A stretch of DNA of 32,111 bases, taken from NCBI GenBank assembly GCA_025465035.1, contig JAODMH010000208.1:1-32111 (forward strand). Reading direction: 5' to 3'. Both the position numbers and the translations under genes were made by a program. The first letter of the stretch is position 1. The number at the start of each line of letters is the position of its first letter. The DNA is from Microbacteriaceae bacterium (GTDB taxonomy: Bacteria; Actinomycetota; Actinomycetes; Actinomycetales; Microbacteriaceae). Positions 32,073 through 32,111 of this stretch are shown here, one piece after another. Below the pieces are notes generated by a model. The model saw only the letters and a list, made by a program, of their open reading frames with translations. It was not told the DNA's origin and searched no databases.

Positions 32073-32110
32073 CAGAAGGGCGAGTCCCACCCGCCGCGCA
32101 GGTGCGAGAG
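32072..32110 (-). CDS. 3' end of an unidentified gene running off the right edge
   Basis: On the minus strand a frame open to the window edge reads LSHLRGGWDSPF and stops at TGA (32074-32072), overlapping the ATG of the SnoaL-like gene as TGATG. This coupling, plus the protein-like C terminus, suggests a genuine upstream gene in the same operon. Twelve residues are too few to identify a family. An alternative frame (track GTG at 32090) would instead extend the SnoaL-like protein. Confidence 0.4.
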   Translation of the reverse strand, partial: LSHLRGGWDSPF

Positions 32111-32111
32111 G

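Overview
The window is high-GC DNA from an actinobacterium. The gene content (panC-lysS, ClpC with a UVR segment, RadA, an actinobacterial-type ArgA) and the frequent GTG starts fit Actinomycetota. I lean towards Microbacteriaceae, but that family call is inference; no rRNA or other taxonomic marker is present.

Bases 1-13.8 kb are mostly chromosomal housekeeping. In order they hold the 3' end of panC, lysS, two tiny membrane-protein genes, a pirin (minus strand), a repeat-rich non-coding stretch with a helix-turn-helix remnant, clpC with a strong terminator, argA, a membrane-anchored protein of unknown role, radA (minus), a GDSL-type esterase (minus), an alpha/beta hydrolase, and a three-gene minus-strand operon (LolA/RseB-like secreted protein, ABC ATPase, ABC-2 permease). 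Two hairpin-forming inverted repeats at about 3.5 and 9.1 kb share their outer ends and look like members of one dispersed family.

Bases 13.9-17.5 kb begin with tRNA-Ser(CGA) and end with tRNA-Arg(ACG). Between them lies a compact divergon: a MarR regulator (minus) facing a luciferase-like monooxygenase and an F420/NADP-type reductase (plus). The two promoters interlock over two identical TTGACATGTCAA palindromes. A conserved small protein and an MmcQ/YjbR protein follow. The 600 bases after tRNA-Arg hold no intact gene, only a short peptide resembling motif I of a cytosine-C5 DNA methyltransferase, interrupted by a stop.

Bases 18.1-32.1 kb form a dense catabolic cluster and are the most interesting part. 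They encode a VOC protein (divergent), a PcaF/PaaJ-like thiolase, a fused hydratase/3-hydroxyacyl-CoA dehydrogenase, EtfB, EtfA, a six-helix histidine-bearing membrane protein, a crotonase-fold protein lacking both usual catalytic glutamates, two cyclase-family hydrolases, a two-subunit 3-oxoacid CoA-transferase, a second thiolase and an MBL-fold hydrolase. On the opposite strand are two paralogous SnoaL/NTF2-like proteins and the last codons of one more gene. Four copies of an 18-bp palindrome (consensus near ACCAACCGATTGGTTGGT) lie upstream of the transcription units, so a single regulator, probably TetR-type and not in the window, is likely to control the set. The enzymes fit CoA-dependent beta-oxidation of a ring-derived, possibly dicarboxylic or 3-oxo acid, with the cyclases or the atypical crotonase as candidate ring- or C-C-cleaving hydrolases. 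The substrate cannot be read from the sequence. No acyl-CoA dehydrogenase, CoA ligase or oxygenase is in the window, so the cluster probably continues to the right.
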